From NCBI GenBank assembly GCA_017521365.1, contig JAFXCT010000021.1, positions 1 to 64,000 on the forward strand: a stretch of DNA of 64,000 nucleotides, in the 5' to 3' direction. Shown here in pieces: positions 25,067 to 34,867 of the stretch (position 1 is its first letter; every line of letters starts with the position of its first letter). The DNA is from Clostridia bacterium (lineage in GTDB: Bacteria > Bacillota > Clostridia > Oscillospirales > Acutalibacteraceae). The notes beneath the pieces are model-generated. The model saw only the letters and a program-made list of their open reading frames with translations. It did not search any database and was not told the DNA's origin. A program made the translations under genes and the position numbers.

Positions 25067-25345
25067 TTACATAATTATTGCGGCTAAAAATATAGCCAAA
25101 ACGGTATGTACAATAATAATTGCAGGTAAGCCAAGCATAAACCTTTTATGTCTGGTTTTATGATTGATTATTTTCATTGTCAGCAGCATCGGCAGCGCAC
25201 CGCCTATACCTGCCCAGAAAAAAAGCACCTGTTCGGGTATTCTTCTCTTTCTTTTCTTTGCCGCAACCTTATCGTAAACGGTTACCATTACGGAGACTAT
25301 TCCTATTGCAAGATATATCAAAGCGGCATAAATTAAATATTCCAT
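25067..25345 (-). CDS. DUF1294 family small membrane protein
   Basis: A 92-residue protein with three hydrophobic segments. The conserved DUF1294 blocks are present: YDKVAAKKRKRRIPE after the first helix and GGALPMLLTMKIINHKTRHKRF between the second and third. The function of the family is unknown. It is short but typical in length, has its own terminator and reads opposite to its neighbours. Confidence 0.85.
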   Translation of the reverse strand: MEYLIYAALIYLAIGIVSVMVTVYDKVAAKKRKRRIPEQVLFFWAGIGGALPMLLTMKIINHKTRHKRFMLGLPAIIIVHTVLAIFLAAIIM

Positions 25346-25420
25346 TTATTTTCCTCACAGGTACGTTTTTATTTAATAATATATTCTAATTTCATAATTG
25401 TCAATATTACAGGTGTTATT

Positions 25421-26551
25421 ATGTTAAAAAATAAATTTTCAGCGGTTTTGGTTTTGTGTTTCGTTTTTCTTTCCTCCTGCTCTGTCGGGCAGGAAAGCTA
25501 TGAGCCTGAAACGCACCCGACATACGATTATTACGAAAAAGAGCATAGTATAAAGGCGATGTGGCTTAGCTGTTACGAGCTGTCGCCGATGTTTGAAAAA
25601 GGGACAGAGGAGAGCTTTTGTACCGAGATGGCAGAAGTTTTTGAAGTGTGTAAGGCTAACGGCATTAACACTTTGTTTGTTCAGGTTCGTCCGTTTTGCG
25701 ATGCGATATATCCGTCAGAGATTTTTGATTGGTCCGAATATGCAAGGTCTTCAAACGGCAGCGTCCCCAATTTTGACCCGCTTGAAATCATACTGACCCT
25801 TGCAGAAAGCTGCGGTATAGCCGTGCACGCTTGGATTAATCCGTACCGTGTGTCATACGACCCGGAGTATATTGCACCCGAAGCAACGCAGGTCTTTGCC
25901 GTTTCCTGCGGTGCAGGTGTATATCTTGACCCGTCAAGTGTCGATGCTCAGCGTTTTGTGCTTGACGGAGTACGGGAGATATTAGAGCACTACGACGTGG
26001 ACGGAATACATATCGACGATTATTTTTATCCGCAGACAGAGGATAATTTTGATGAAAAAAGTTACAGTGATTATCGTGAAAACGGCGGGAAATTAAGCAA
26101 AAACAACTGGCGGCGTGAAAATGTGAATTCACTCGTTGCGGCTATGTACTCGCTTGTTCATTCCTTGAAGCTGGATGCGGTTTTCAGCATAAGTCCGACG
26201 GGAAATATACGCAAAAACAAGTCTTCGCATTATGCTGACGTCGAGCTGTGGCTGAGTCGGAAAGGGTTTACGGACTGGATTGTACCGCAGATTTATTACG
26301 GCTTTGAGCACGAGGATATGCCTTTTGAAAACGTGGCAAAGGAGTGGCTGAAACTTTCGGAAGATAGTTCGGTCAAGCTGGTGTGTGGTCTTGCAGCTTA
26401 TAAGCAGGGTGAGGCGGATAATGGAGCCGGAAGAGGAAAAAACGAATGGACTGAAAACGGCGACGTTATAAGCAGACAAATTGAATATACGTTTTCTCTC
26501 GGATACGACGGTTATGCACTTTTTTCGTATTCATCCGTAAAAAACAAGTAA
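25421..26551 (+). CDS. GHL10 (DUF187) family lipoprotein, putative glycosidase
   Basis: A 376-residue exported lipoprotein. The lipobox LSSC gives a predicted lipidated cysteine near residue 20. The body fits the glycosyl hydrolase-like 10 family, as in B. subtilis YngK: KAMWLSCYELS, NGINTLFVQVRPFCDAIYPS, AVHAWINPYRVS, DVDGIHIDDYFYP with acidic residues on a predicted barrel strand, and FSISPTGN. The family is thought to act on cell-wall or surface glycans but is poorly characterised. The next gene also begins with a region reminiscent of this barrel and ends in a peptidoglycan amidase, supporting a wall-related role. Confidence 0.8.
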   Translation: MLKNKFSAVLVLCFVFLSSCSVGQESYEPETHPTYDYYEKEHSIKAMWLSCYELSPMFEKGTEESFCTEMAEVFEVCKANGINTLFVQVRPFCDAIYPSEIFDWSEYARSSNGSVPNFDPLEIILTLAESCGIAVHAWINPYRVSYDPEYIAPEATQVFAVSCGAGVYLDPSSVDAQRFVLDGVREILEHYDVDGIHIDDYFYPQTEDNFDEKSYSDYRENGGKLSKNNWRRENVNSLVAAMYSLVHSLKLDAVFSISPTGNIRKNKSSHYADVELWLSRKGFTDWIVPQIYYGFEHEDMPFENVAKEWLKLSEDSSVKLVCGLAAYKQGEADNGAGRGKNEWTENGDVISRQIEYTFSLGYDGYALFSYSSVKNK

Positions 26552-26587
26552 AAATTTCCGATATTTTGTCAGTTGTGTTTATTTTTC

Positions 26588-26616
26588 TTGTAAATATAGA
26601 AGTTCTATGCTATACT
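26588..26616 (+). promoter_or_regulatory. Promoter for the large amidase gene
   Basis: TTGTAA (26588-26593), a 17-base spacer and TATACT (26611-26616) preceded by TGC, an extended -10. It lies 59 bases before the chosen start. Confidence 0.65.
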
Positions 26617-26674
26617 TACTATAATTATTATAATAACACTTTAAGTGTTTAAAGTAATCGGGAGTTTAAGTGAA

Positions 26675-29569
26675 ATGAAAAAGGAAACGGGAAGAAAAGC
26701 AGCTATGGCGCTTTGCGTAGCTGTTATGCTGGCAGGTGTTATTGCACTTGTACTTTATCTCGGCGGCTTCGGTGAGAAATTTACCGCTTGGCTGCCTTCC
26801 GGCGAAAATGAAACCGAGCTTACCTCACAGACTGACTTACAGCTTGAGGATGTATCGGTAAACGGCCCTGACGGCGGACTTAATTTCGTGTGCCTTGAAA
26901 AGGGTGCCGATTTTACACAGATTGATTCTGCGGCTTATGCTTTAAGTAAAATAGCCGAATGGGGTATGAACAGCGTCGTTTTCAGCGGCTGCAGTGCGGA
27001 CGAGCTTGCACAGCTTTGTAATCAGGCTGAGGAGTTCGGGCTTTACAGCGTAGTGCTGCTTGATGCTTCGTCAGTGCTTAAGGGCGGTGCGGCAGATACG
27101 GCGGCCGTAAAGGCTTTTTCTGCTACGGGTGCCGACTCCGTTTTGCTCGATTTTTCAGAAGGCTTTTCCGACAGGGAAATTCGCACGGCGGTAAAGGCTT
27201 TCCGCAAAAATTCTCCCCAAACGTATATCGGCGTTTATTCGACAGCGAATTATGAATACAAATCCGTTTGTCCGGCTGGCGTTTTCGATTACAAAATCGT
27301 TGATATATTTACGCCTTCATCTGCCGTTGACGGCGATTATATGACCTATCTTGACAGCTTTATTGACGGCACAACGCCCGATACGGTTTTCGGTATGCGT
27401 GTGGAGCTTGTCGGCAATGAGCAGGGCTACGAAAAGCCCGAAGAAATTCTTACACAGTTTGAAACGGTAACCCGCCTTGATTTTTCGGGCTTCGGCTTTT
27501 ACCGCTTCGGCGTGCTTGAAAGAAACGCCAACGGCATTACCGATGCAATTATTGAATATATGCAGACGGGTATAATGAAGGATTTTTTCAAGGAGCTTAT
27601 TATTTCAAAGCCTGAAAAGAAGTCCTTTACAACTGATGAATCAACGGTTTCCTTTGTCGGCACGGGTGATATTTCGCAGCCGCTTACACTTAACGGTACC
27701 AGGATTGAAATGATTGATGACGGTTATTTTTCCGCCGATGTTCAGCTAAAGCCCGGCGAAAATATTTTCACATTTAAGCATAAGGACAAAACCGTCGTTT
27801 ACAAAATAACATATGAAATGGAGCTTATAAGGTCTGTTTCGCCTACGGGAACGGTTACCGCACCCGGCGGCTCAAGCCTTGATATTGCCGTGGTTGCTCA
27901 TAAATCGGCAACTGTTACCGCCGTTATCAACGGCACTTCGGTCAGCTTGAAGCGTTCCGATGAATTCAGCGACGATGCAACGGCTGACGACAGCTCAGAC
28001 TATACTTATTTTGTCGGCAGCTACGTTTTGCCCGAGGGAAAAAGCACCGAACAGAATATAGGCAAAATTAAAATCAACGCCGTTTACTCCGGCGTTACGC
28101 AGACGGTTTCGGCGGCTTCCGTTTCGGTCAATGCAAAGGTCGAGGTTATTCCGCCCGTTGTTGAGCTGCCGCCTGAAACGGATGTTTCCACAACGCCCGT
28201 CAGCACTGCTACCGAGCCTGTTACCGATGATATTTCCGATAATTCTTCTTCTGAAGAAGATTCCTCGCAGTCTGCTACGAGTGCAACCACAACGTTGCCG
28301 ACGACTACCGAAAAGCCGTCCGTTCCTACGGAAATATTCAAGCTTATGACACCGTATGAGTACAACGGTGTCAGCGGAAAATCAAAGATGGTGGTTGTTA
28401 AGGCTTCGCTTGCCGAAACTCTTCCCGATACGACCACCAACGACGTATCAGTTCCTTATTTTACTCCACTTCCTGCCGGTACCGTTGATTACGTAACCGG
28501 TACGCTTTCCTACAGCGGAATTAATTATTACGTGCTCGCTTCGGGAAGAAGGGTGTATAAAACCGACGTTGAATATCTGTCAAGCGGCTACAATATGCCC
28601 GCAAACGAAATAAAGACTGTAGGCGTTAAAAAGACTTCTTCTTCGACTGATATCACTTTTACAACAAGGTGGAAGGTGCCTTTCAACGTGCGTGAAAAGC
28701 CGCAGTCCTTCTATGAGCAGACGGCAGGCAGACCGTACAGCGTAAAGAGCTTCACAGCCGAATATGTTGATATTGTTTTTTATCATACAACCAAAACCGA
28801 TGCCGCACCTCAGTTCAACAGTAACGTGATAAAAAAGGCTGAGTGGATAAATAACGGCACTTCACAGACGCTTCGCCTTTATCTTAACAAAAAGGGCGGC
28901 TTCTACGGCATTAAGTATTACTATAACAGCGACGGTACGCTGACCTTCTCGATTAAAGAAAGGGCCTCCTCTGCTATTGCAGGTAAGGTTATAATGCTTG
29001 ATGCAGGCCACGGCGGCAACGACCCCGGCGCAATCGGCGCTGCTATTGTCGGCTCCAAAAACGTGTACGAAGCTACAATTAACCTTGCACTTGCCAATAA
29101 AATCAAATCCAAGCTGGAGGCACTCGGTGCAACTGTAATAATGACCCGTACCTCCGCAACACAGACTATCAGCCTTGAGTCAAGGGCTGCAGCGTGCAGA
29201 AGCAAGAATCCCGACATTTTCGTTGCTGTGCATTGCGACGCATCGGAAAGCCAGTCGCCGTCGGGTACAACGGCATACTATTACAAGAGCTATTCCTATC
29301 CATTGGCAGACAGTATGAGCAAGGGGATAGTAGCAGCTTATAAAAATACTGTTTATGCAAATAATTCCTCTATGTCGTCAAAGGCAGACAGAGGAAGCGC
29401 CTTCAAGGGCTTCAAGGTTACGAGGGTTGAAGAGTGTCCTGCGGTGCTTATTGAGTTCGGATACGTTACCAACGTTGTGGAATGTAAGGCGCTGACACTT
29501 GATGAGAATCAGAATGCTTTGGCACAGGGTGCGGTAAACGGTATAGTAAACTATTTCAAGAATAGCTGA
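26675..29569 (+). CDS. Large N-acetylmuramoyl-L-alanine amidase (Amidase_3) with N-terminal barrel-like region
   Basis: A 964-residue membrane-anchored or secreted protein that should cleave the amide bond between peptidoglycan glycan and stem peptide. Order: a membrane segment (about 8-30); a region up to about 300 resembling a degenerate GHL10-type barrel (AEWGMNSVVFSGCSADEL, DSVLLDFSEGFS); Ig-like and beta-rich parts; a Ser/Thr/Pro-rich linker near 500-550; an SH3-like segment; and the Amidase_3 domain from about 770. The zinc ligands are His779 (DAGHGG), Glu799 (VYEAT) and His853 (AVHCDA), with catalytic Glu927 (LIEFGYVTN). The ATG at 26675 follows CGGGAG; the GTG at 26645 precedes that site. 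No truncation is seen. Confidence 0.87.
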   Translation: MKKETGRKAAMALCVAVMLAGVIALVLYLGGFGEKFTAWLPSGENETELTSQTDLQLEDVSVNGPDGGLNFVCLEKGADFTQIDSAAYALSKIAEWGMNSVVFSGCSADELAQLCNQAEEFGLYSVVLLDASSVLKGGAADTAAVKAFSATGADSVLLDFSEGFSDREIRTAVKAFRKNSPQTYIGVYSTANYEYKSVCPAGVFDYKIVDIFTPSSAVDGDYMTYLDSFIDGTTPDTVFGMRVELVGNEQGYEKPEEILTQFETVTRLDFSGFGFYRFGVLERNANGITDAIIEYMQTGIMKDFFKELIISKPEKKSFTTDESTVSFVGTGDISQPLTLNGTRIEMIDDGYFSADVQLKPGENIFTFKHKDKTVVYKITYEMELIRSVSPTGTVTAPGGSSLDIAVVAHKSATVTAVINGTSVSLKRSDEFSDDATADDSSDYTYFVGSYVLPEGKSTEQNIGKIKINAVYSGVTQTVSAASVSVNAKVEVIPPVVELPPETDVSTTPVSTATEPVTDDISDNSSSEEDSSQSATSATTTLPTTTEKPSVPTEIFKLMTPYEYNGVSGKSKMVVVKASLAETLPDTTTNDVSVPYFTPLPAGTVDYVTGTLSYSGINYYVLASGRRVYKTDVEYLSSGYNMPANEIKTVGVKKTSSSTDITFTTRWKVPFNVREKPQSFYEQTAGRPYSVKSFTAEYVDIVFYHTTKTDAAPQFNSNVIKKAEWINNGTSQTLRLYLNKKGGFYGIKYYYNSDGTLTFSIKERASSAIAGKVIMLDAGHGGNDPGAIGAAIVGSKNVYEATINLALANKIKSKLEALGATVIMTRTSATQTISLESRAAACRSKNPDIFVAVHCDASESQSPSGTTAYYYKSYSYPLADSMSKGIVAAYKNTVYANNSSMSSKADRGSAFKGFKVTRVEECPAVLIEFGYVTNVVECKALTLDENQNALAQGAVNGIVNYFKNS

Positions 29570-30024
29570 GATATTTTGATTTTTTTACCAAAGTGCCGGG
29601 TTCGGATTATTCTCGTCGTACCGTCTGAAAACAGCCTGTTTTTAATGAAGAAGGACAGCAGAACTGCGGGTATGCTGAGCAAAAACCATATAAGACTGAA
29701 CAGCGGGCATATCTGTCCGAGGATATGCCCGGGTCTTTGCGAATAATCCCACACGTTCATATGCAGCTTTCTGTTCACGATACAGCCTACGATAAATTCA
29801 AGTGCGGTAATAATTCCGCAACCCGACAGACAGCGCACGAAAATCCCTTTTGCCTTTATGCGAAAGCTTGTAATATATATCAGCAGGTAGGCGAGTCCGC
29901 CTGTAAGTGCCATTGTCCAATGCGTAAAGCCTCGGAAGGCTATTTCGATTCCGCTGTACAGTACGGCACCCAGACAGTAAATAAACGAATATTCTTTAAT
30001 TTTTTTCAAAATCATCACCTGCAT
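29551..30024 (-). CDS. PF06541-type membrane protein (putative ABC transporter permease family)
   Basis: About 157 residues with four hydrophobic segments. The block VWDYSQRPGHILGQICP before the last segment is the hallmark of the small family annotated as putative ABC-transporter type IV; the function is not established. The start is uncertain: ATG at 30057, ATG at 30024 or TTG at 30009, the last having AGGTGA at ideal spacing. I give 30024 as a compromise. The 3' end overlaps the end of the amidase gene by 19 bases on the opposite strand. Confidence 0.65.
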   Translation of the reverse strand: MQVMILKKIKEYSFIYCLGAVLYSGIEIAFRGFTHWTMALTGGLAYLLIYITSFRIKAKGIFVRCLSGCGIITALEFIVGCIVNRKLHMNVWDYSQRPGHILGQICPLFSLIWFLLSIPAVLLSFFIKNRLFSDGTTRIIRTRHFGKKIKISQLFLK

Positions 30025-30089
30025 ATATTCTTGCCTGAAATATGCACTTTTTTTCATCGGGGCAATGATTTTTTAAAAGGACGTTGGTA

Positions 30090-31064
30090 ATGAAAAGGCT
30101 GAGTTCAAAACGGGCTGATACAAGGTTTTTTGACGTTGCGGTGTTTGCTACGGCTGCCGCTGTTGCCGTCAACACCTTGCTTATGGTTGGCGGATTTCTG
30201 TTTTTCGATATAAGGCGTTCTCCCGTAGTTTTGGCAGTTCTGCTGGTAACATTGCTTTTGTATGCCGTTTGCTTTGTACTCGTCGTGCTTATGCGCAGAG
30301 CGTTTACAAAACAGCTTGAAAAAGCAGACGAGCAGCAGCGCCTTGCCAAGGAGAGCAAAAACGTTTATATCAGCGGACTTATGCACGATATTGCAACGCC
30401 GATAACCCGTATAAACGGCTGTGCCTCAATGATAAGCGACGGTGTGGTAACGGATTTGAGCGATATAAGAAAATTTGCGTCAATGATTATCCAAAACACC
30501 GAAGATATCAATATTATGCTTAAGAATCTTGCAGAAATAGAAAAATATAACAGCGCACATATTTCTGAAAATCTGTTGCCGATTAATTTGTACACGCTGC
30601 TTGATGAATATATAAGATACCTTTCGCTTGAGCTTGCGGGACAGAATGTAAAAATCTGCCTGATTAACCTGTGCAAGTCTGCACCCGTGTGTAAGATTGA
30701 CGTTAAAAGCTGCAAGCGTGTGTTTATGAATCTGATAAATAACTCCGTAAAATATAAAAAGCCCGATATACCCTGCGAGATAGTAATAACTCTCGACACC
30801 GATAAAAACGGAAATTTGCTGTTTGCTTTTGCCGACAACGGAACGGGAGTTGAGGAGGGCACGCAGGAAAAGCTGTTTGAAATGTTTTACCGTGCCGACG
30901 GTTCAAGGCACAACGTTAAGGACGGTAACGGAGTAGGCCTTTTTGTTTCTGCGGAAATTATAAAATCCTTTAACGGCAAAATATGGGCGGAAAACAACGG
31001 GAACGGGCTTACGGTTTTCGTAAGTCTGCCCCTTACCCAGGAAAGTGCCGTCAGATGGTTCTGA
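30090..31064 (+). CDS. Sensor histidine kinase
   Basis: A 324-residue two-component sensor. Two membrane helices span about residues 10-65 with almost no extracytoplasmic loop, an intramembrane-sensing layout. The phosphoacceptor His is near residue 99 in GLMHDIATP, an atypical H-box with D-I-A in place of E-L-R. The ATPase domain has the N box (LINNSVKYK), G1 (FADNGTGVEE) and G2 (GNGVGLFVS). The ATG at 30090 follows AAAAGGA at good spacing. The response regulator gene follows within 20 bases and a DUF5696 lipoprotein gene after that. The stimulus is unknown; membrane or wall stress is plausible from the layout. Confidence 0.88.
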   Translation: MKRLSSKRADTRFFDVAVFATAAAVAVNTLLMVGGFLFFDIRRSPVVLAVLLVTLLLYAVCFVLVVLMRRAFTKQLEKADEQQRLAKESKNVYISGLMHDIATPITRINGCASMISDGVVTDLSDIRKFASMIIQNTEDINIMLKNLAEIEKYNSAHISENLLPINLYTLLDEYIRYLSLELAGQNVKICLINLCKSAPVCKIDVKSCKRVFMNLINNSVKYKKPDIPCEIVITLDTDKNGNLLFAFADNGTGVEEGTQEKLFEMFYRADGSRHNVKDGNGVGLFVSAEIIKSFNGKIWAENNGNGLTVFVSLPLTQESAVRWF

Positions 31065-31083
31065 CTGAAAGGAAATGTTGGAT

Positions 31084-31770
31084 GTGAGCGATAAAATACT
31101 GATTGTTGAAGACGATGCAGTAATCGCCGAGCTTGAGAAAAGCTATTTATCCGCCTGCGGATATGAGGTTGATATCAGCTCGGAAGGCGTATCCGGTCTT
31201 GAAATGGCGCTGGCAAACGATTACAGCCTTATACTGCTGGACGTTATGCTTCCTGGTATGAGCGGCATTGCTATATGTAAAGAGCTTCGCAGGGAAAAGA
31301 ACACCCCTGTTCTGTTTGTAACTGCAAAACACGGCGAGGACGATATAGCTGCCGGTTTCGATATGGGCTGTGACGACTATATAACCAAGCCTTTCAGCTT
31401 TAAAGAGCTTGCTGTTCGCATAAATGCACATATCAACCGTTTCAAGAAGCTTACCGGTGCCGAGTCTTTTGACGTGCTTGAGGTCGGCTGTTTAAGGCTG
31501 TGCAGGTCCTCACGCCGGGTATATATTGACGGCGAAGAAATACAGATGACAAATAAAGAGTTTGACCTGCTGTTGTTCCTTGCAATGAATCCGAACAGGG
31601 TTTTCAGTAAGGATGAGCTGTTCTTAAGAATATGGGGCTATGACTCAATTGGCGAAACCTCAACGGTTACCGTGCACATTAACAGAATAAGGGAAAAAAT
31701 TGATAAGAATTCACTCGGTGCCCAATACATTGAAACGGTATGGGGTGCCGGCTACAGATTTAAAGATTGA
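31084..31770 (+). CDS. OmpR/PhoB-family response regulator
   Basis: A 228-residue regulator, partner of the kinase immediately upstream. Receiver domain: acidic pocket VEDD at residues 8-11, phosphoacceptor Asp53 in LLDVMLPG, Thr in FVTAKHG and Lys in YITKPFS. The C-terminal winged helix (from about residue 130) has TNKEFDLLLFL and VTVHINRIREKI recognition-helix features. GTG at 31084 gives the standard start MSDKILIVEDD, 10 bases after AAAGGA; the ATG at 31075 lies too close to that site. It probably controls the following lipoprotein gene or nearby envelope genes. Confidence 0.9.
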   Translation: MSDKILIVEDDAVIAELEKSYLSACGYEVDISSEGVSGLEMALANDYSLILLDVMLPGMSGIAICKELRREKNTPVLFVTAKHGEDDIAAGFDMGCDDYITKPFSFKELAVRINAHINRFKKLTGAESFDVLEVGCLRLCRSSRRVYIDGEEIQMTNKEFDLLLFLAMNPNRVFSKDELFLRIWGYDSIGETSTVTVHINRIREKIDKNSLGAQYIETVWGAGYRFKD

Positions 31771-31790
31771 ATCCATAGGGGAAATATTAT

Positions 31791-34040
31791 ATGAGAAAAT
31801 CATCAAAATCGTTTCGTCTTGCGTTCAGGCTTTGCTCGCTGGTTGTTGCGGTGGGTCTGCTTTGCGGTCTTTGCGGCTGTGCCGGTAAGGTTGAGCCTTT
31901 CCTCAAGCTTAAGGTCGGTGCACCCGTCGTTTATCCCGAGTCAACCGATATGTCTGCGCATTATTTCAGCTCGGAAAATCTTACTGAAATTGACACGTCG
32001 GGTCTTATTACACTTCTGTTTGACGAAAACAGCAGCTCTGTCGGCGTAAGGGTAAACGGCAACAGCAACAGCAGTAAGCTTTGGTCAGCGCTTCCGGAAT
32101 ATAACGACGGCGAAGCCATTTCTGACGAAGCTGAAATCATCAGCCTTGAAATAATACACGATTCAAGCCGATATATTCTCAATTCTCAGGACAGCTGTGT
32201 TTCTGCAGGAACGGTCTGGCACGGAAACACAAAGGAAGGTTTTACCGTTAACTACTATTTTTCCGATATGCCTTCTCTGTTTGCGGATATTGACGTTGCG
32301 GCTTCTGACGAAGCTTATACACAGGCGGCAGGTGACAACATTCTCTATAAGGTTACCGTATGCTACAGCCTCAGAGACGGCTGTCTTTATGCTTCACTTG
32401 ATTGGGTTAACCTCGGAAACAAGGAAGACGTTCTTGTAAGTATAGGCTTCCTTGAGCATTTCGGTGCATCCTCCTCGGCACAGCAGGGAGATTTCCTTCT
32501 TGTTCCCGACGGCAGCGGTGCCATTATAGATACAGCCTGTGACGAAGCTCTTGAGCCGGTCAGCATTGCTGTTTACGGTAACGATATCGGCGGAAATTCG
32601 GTGCTCGATGCCGTTGTTCCTGCGTTCGGTGTACGAAGCGGTAACGATGCTTTTGCCGCAATAATTGAGCAGGGCGATGCGGTTGCCGTTATCAATGCGG
32701 CTAAGGCCCGTAACTCAAGCACTTTTAACAGAGTCGGTGCAATCTTCAGAATTACTCCCTCACAGCTTGACGGTGACGATGAGCTTTATTCCGAGTGTGT
32801 TTATTCCGATACTATTGAAATTTGCTACAGATTTTTAAGCGGCGCAGATGCCACTTATTCGGGCCTTGCTGCTGCGTGCAGGGAGCAGTTTATCAGATAC
32901 TATACGCTTTCTTCTACCGGCTTGCTTTCGGCCGAGGCAATGCCCGTTGTTGTAAACGTAATCGGTCAGGCGAAGAAGGACGGCATTTTCGGCTTTAACA
33001 AAAAGCTTACAACGTATTCTCAGGCGCAGGATATACTCAACCGTATCAAATCAAAGGGCATCAACAACGTATATCTGCGGTACAGCGGTGCATTGAGCGG
33101 AGGCCTTGATGCTGAAAACGTGCGTAATGCAAAGCTTCTGTCTTCACTCGGCGGAGCTGAGGATTTCAGCGCTCTGAACGATTACGCTGCAGGACTTAAC
33201 TTCAACGTATTCGTTGATGTATCGCTGCTCAGCGGTGCTAATCTCGGCAAAAAGGCGATAGGCAATCTTGTCGAGTCAAAGACAGCTTATGAAACAGAAA
33301 GCATATTTACAAAAACGGGCTTTGCCGAAGAATTGCCGAGATTGTATTACACCGAGCTTTCGGGTCTGGAAAAAACCGTGCTGTCGGCTCTTGAAAAGTT
33401 TACTGATTTTGATTCAACGGGCTTTTGCGTAACAGATGTGGGCGAGAGGCTTTACACCGATTTTGAGGGAAACGTCAACCGTCAGACAGCAGCTTCAATT
33501 ATAAAAGAGAAAATTTCTCCGCTTGCAACGCAGAATATTGTTATGGTGCAGAAGGGTAATTTCTATGCGCTGAAGAATGCGGATATAATCTGTGACATTC
33601 CTATGAGCTGTAAGCACGTAAAGAGTGAGGGCTACGTTTCCGTGCCGTTCGTTCAGCTTATACTTCACGGTATCGTTGAATTCAGCGGCTCACCCGTGAA
33701 CGCTTCAAGCAACAGCAAGGCAGAGTTCTTACGCTGTATCGAGTACGGCGCAATACCCTCGTTCGTGCTTACCAACAACAGCCTTGACGGCAGTGAGGAG
33801 TATAACAAGATTTTTTCAACGGATAACTGGCTTGCTTTTATTTATAATTGCTACAATCAGTCCTCCGAGGTTTTTGCTGATTTGAGAGATTCGAGAATTA
33901 CCGACCACTTCCGTGTGGCGGAGGGTGTTTACTGCACGGAGTTTGAATCGACCACAAAGGTGTACGTAAACTATACCAATGAGCCCGTTACGGTTGGCGG
34001 AATCACCGTAGAGGCACTCAATTTCTTCAGAGTTAACTGA
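31791..34040 (+). CDS. DUF5696-domain lipoprotein
   Basis: A 749-residue exported lipoprotein. The signal peptide ends in a lipobox LCGC, giving lipidation near residue 31. The body carries the DUF5696 hallmark FLLVPDGSGAII near residue 240, long beta-rich stretches, and later parts of barrel character (KGINNVYLRYSGALSGG, FNVFVDVSLL). Proteins of this family are common surface lipoproteins in Firmicutes, often beside sugar or envelope genes; the function is unknown. It is 20 bases after the response regulator with AGGGGAA before the ATG, so probably in the same unit. No clear terminator follows. Confidence 0.75.
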   Translation: MRKSSKSFRLAFRLCSLVVAVGLLCGLCGCAGKVEPFLKLKVGAPVVYPESTDMSAHYFSSENLTEIDTSGLITLLFDENSSSVGVRVNGNSNSSKLWSALPEYNDGEAISDEAEIISLEIIHDSSRYILNSQDSCVSAGTVWHGNTKEGFTVNYYFSDMPSLFADIDVAASDEAYTQAAGDNILYKVTVCYSLRDGCLYASLDWVNLGNKEDVLVSIGFLEHFGASSSAQQGDFLLVPDGSGAIIDTACDEALEPVSIAVYGNDIGGNSVLDAVVPAFGVRSGNDAFAAIIEQGDAVAVINAAKARNSSTFNRVGAIFRITPSQLDGDDELYSECVYSDTIEICYRFLSGADATYSGLAAACREQFIRYYTLSSTGLLSAEAMPVVVNVIGQAKKDGIFGFNKKLTTYSQAQDILNRIKSKGINNVYLRYSGALSGGLDAENVRNAKLLSSLGGAEDFSALNDYAAGLNFNVFVDVSLLSGANLGKKAIGNLVESKTAYETESIFTKTGFAEELPRLYYTELSGLEKTVLSALEKFTDFDSTGFCVTDVGERLYTDFEGNVNRQTAASIIKEKISPLATQNIVMVQKGNFYALKNADIICDIPMSCKHVKSEGYVSVPFVQLILHGIVEFSGSPVNASSNSKAEFLRCIEYGAIPSFVLTNNSLDGSEEYNKIFSTDNWLAFIYNCYNQSSEVFADLRDSRITDHFRVAEGVYCTEFESTTKVYVNYTNEPVTVGGITVEALNFFRVN

Positions 34041-34077
34041 TTTTTTGGTAAAATCTTTAAAAGTTTCAAACTTTCTC

Positions 34078-34106
34078 TTTACTTATTACTTTTTTTCAAG
34101 TAAAAT
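34078..34106 (+). promoter_or_regulatory. Promoter for the pyrH-frr-uppS-cdsA housekeeping operon
   Basis: TTTACT (34078-34083), a 17-base spacer and TAAAAT (34101-34106), 39 bases before the pyrH start. Confidence 0.5.
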
Positions 34107-34145
34107 AGTAAAGATAAAACATAAGTTGTGAAAGGATGAGTTAAA

Positions 34146-34847
34146 ATGTCTTATAAACGAATCCTCTTAAAGGTAAGCGGCGAGGTTCTTGCCGGTGCCA
34201 AGGGACACGGTATCGATAACGAAACGACGCTTTCTGTATGCCGTGTTATCAAAGAGTGCTGTGACCTTGGCGTTCAGGTCGGTGTTGTTGTCGGCGGCGG
34301 CAACTTCTGGCGCGGACGTTCAAGTGAAAATATGGACAGAACGAGGGCTGACCATATCGGTATGCTTGCAACCGTTATGAATTCACTCGCTTTGGGCGAT
34401 TATCTTTCTCAGGTCGGTGTTGATGCAAGGGTTATGTCCGCTGTTTCTCTGCCTCAGCTTTGTGAAACCTATAACAAGCAGCAGGCTGTCAGACACCTTG
34501 AAAAGGGCAGGGTTGTAATTTTCGGCGGCGGAACCGGCTGTCCCTTCTTCTCGACCGATACTACTGCGGCTCTCAGGGCGGCAGAAATCGGCGCTCAGGT
34601 TTATTTCAAGGCAACCAACGTTGACGGTGTATATGATAAAGACCCCAACAAGTTTGACGATGCAGTCAAGTACGATACGCTTACTCACACAGAAGTTCTC
34701 ACAAAGGGACTCAAGGTTATGGACAGCACGGCAGCATCACTCTGCCGCGACAATTCTATTGATATTCTTGTTTTCGACCTTACAGACCCTCAGAATGTAA
34801 TCCGCGCCATCAAAGGCGAAAAAATAGGCACACTTGTAACAGAATAA
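34146..34847 (+). CDS. pyrH: UMP kinase
   Basis: A 233-residue amino-acid-kinase-fold enzyme that phosphorylates UMP to UDP with ATP. Motifs: [11 protein letters not shown] near the start for ATP binding, [10 protein letters not shown] for [20 protein letters not shown], and [22 protein letters not shown]. Length is typical (about 235-240). It opens the conserved operon pyrH-frr-uppS-cdsA-dxr-rseP-ispG-polC, starting with AAAGGATG before the ATG. The bacterial hexameric enzyme is usually controlled by GTP and UTP. Confidence 0.97.
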   Translation: MSYKRILLKVSGEVLAGAKGHGIDNETTLSVCRVIKECCDLGVQVGVVVGGGNFWRGRSSENMDRTRADHIGMLATVMNSLALGDYLSQVGVDARVMSAVSLPQLCETYNKQQAVRHLEKGRVVIFGGGTGCPFFSTDTTAALRAAEIGAQVYFKATNVDGVYDKDPNKFDDAVKYDTLTHTEVLTKGLKVMDSTAASLCRDNSIDILVFDLTDPQNVIRAIKGEKIGTLVTE

Positions 34848-34867
34848 AATATAAGGAGAAATAAACT

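Noticed and set aside
34047..34073. AAAGTTTCAAACTTT palindrome as a terminator of the DUF5696 gene
   Set aside because: The stem is only six weak pairs with a three-base loop and no following T run.
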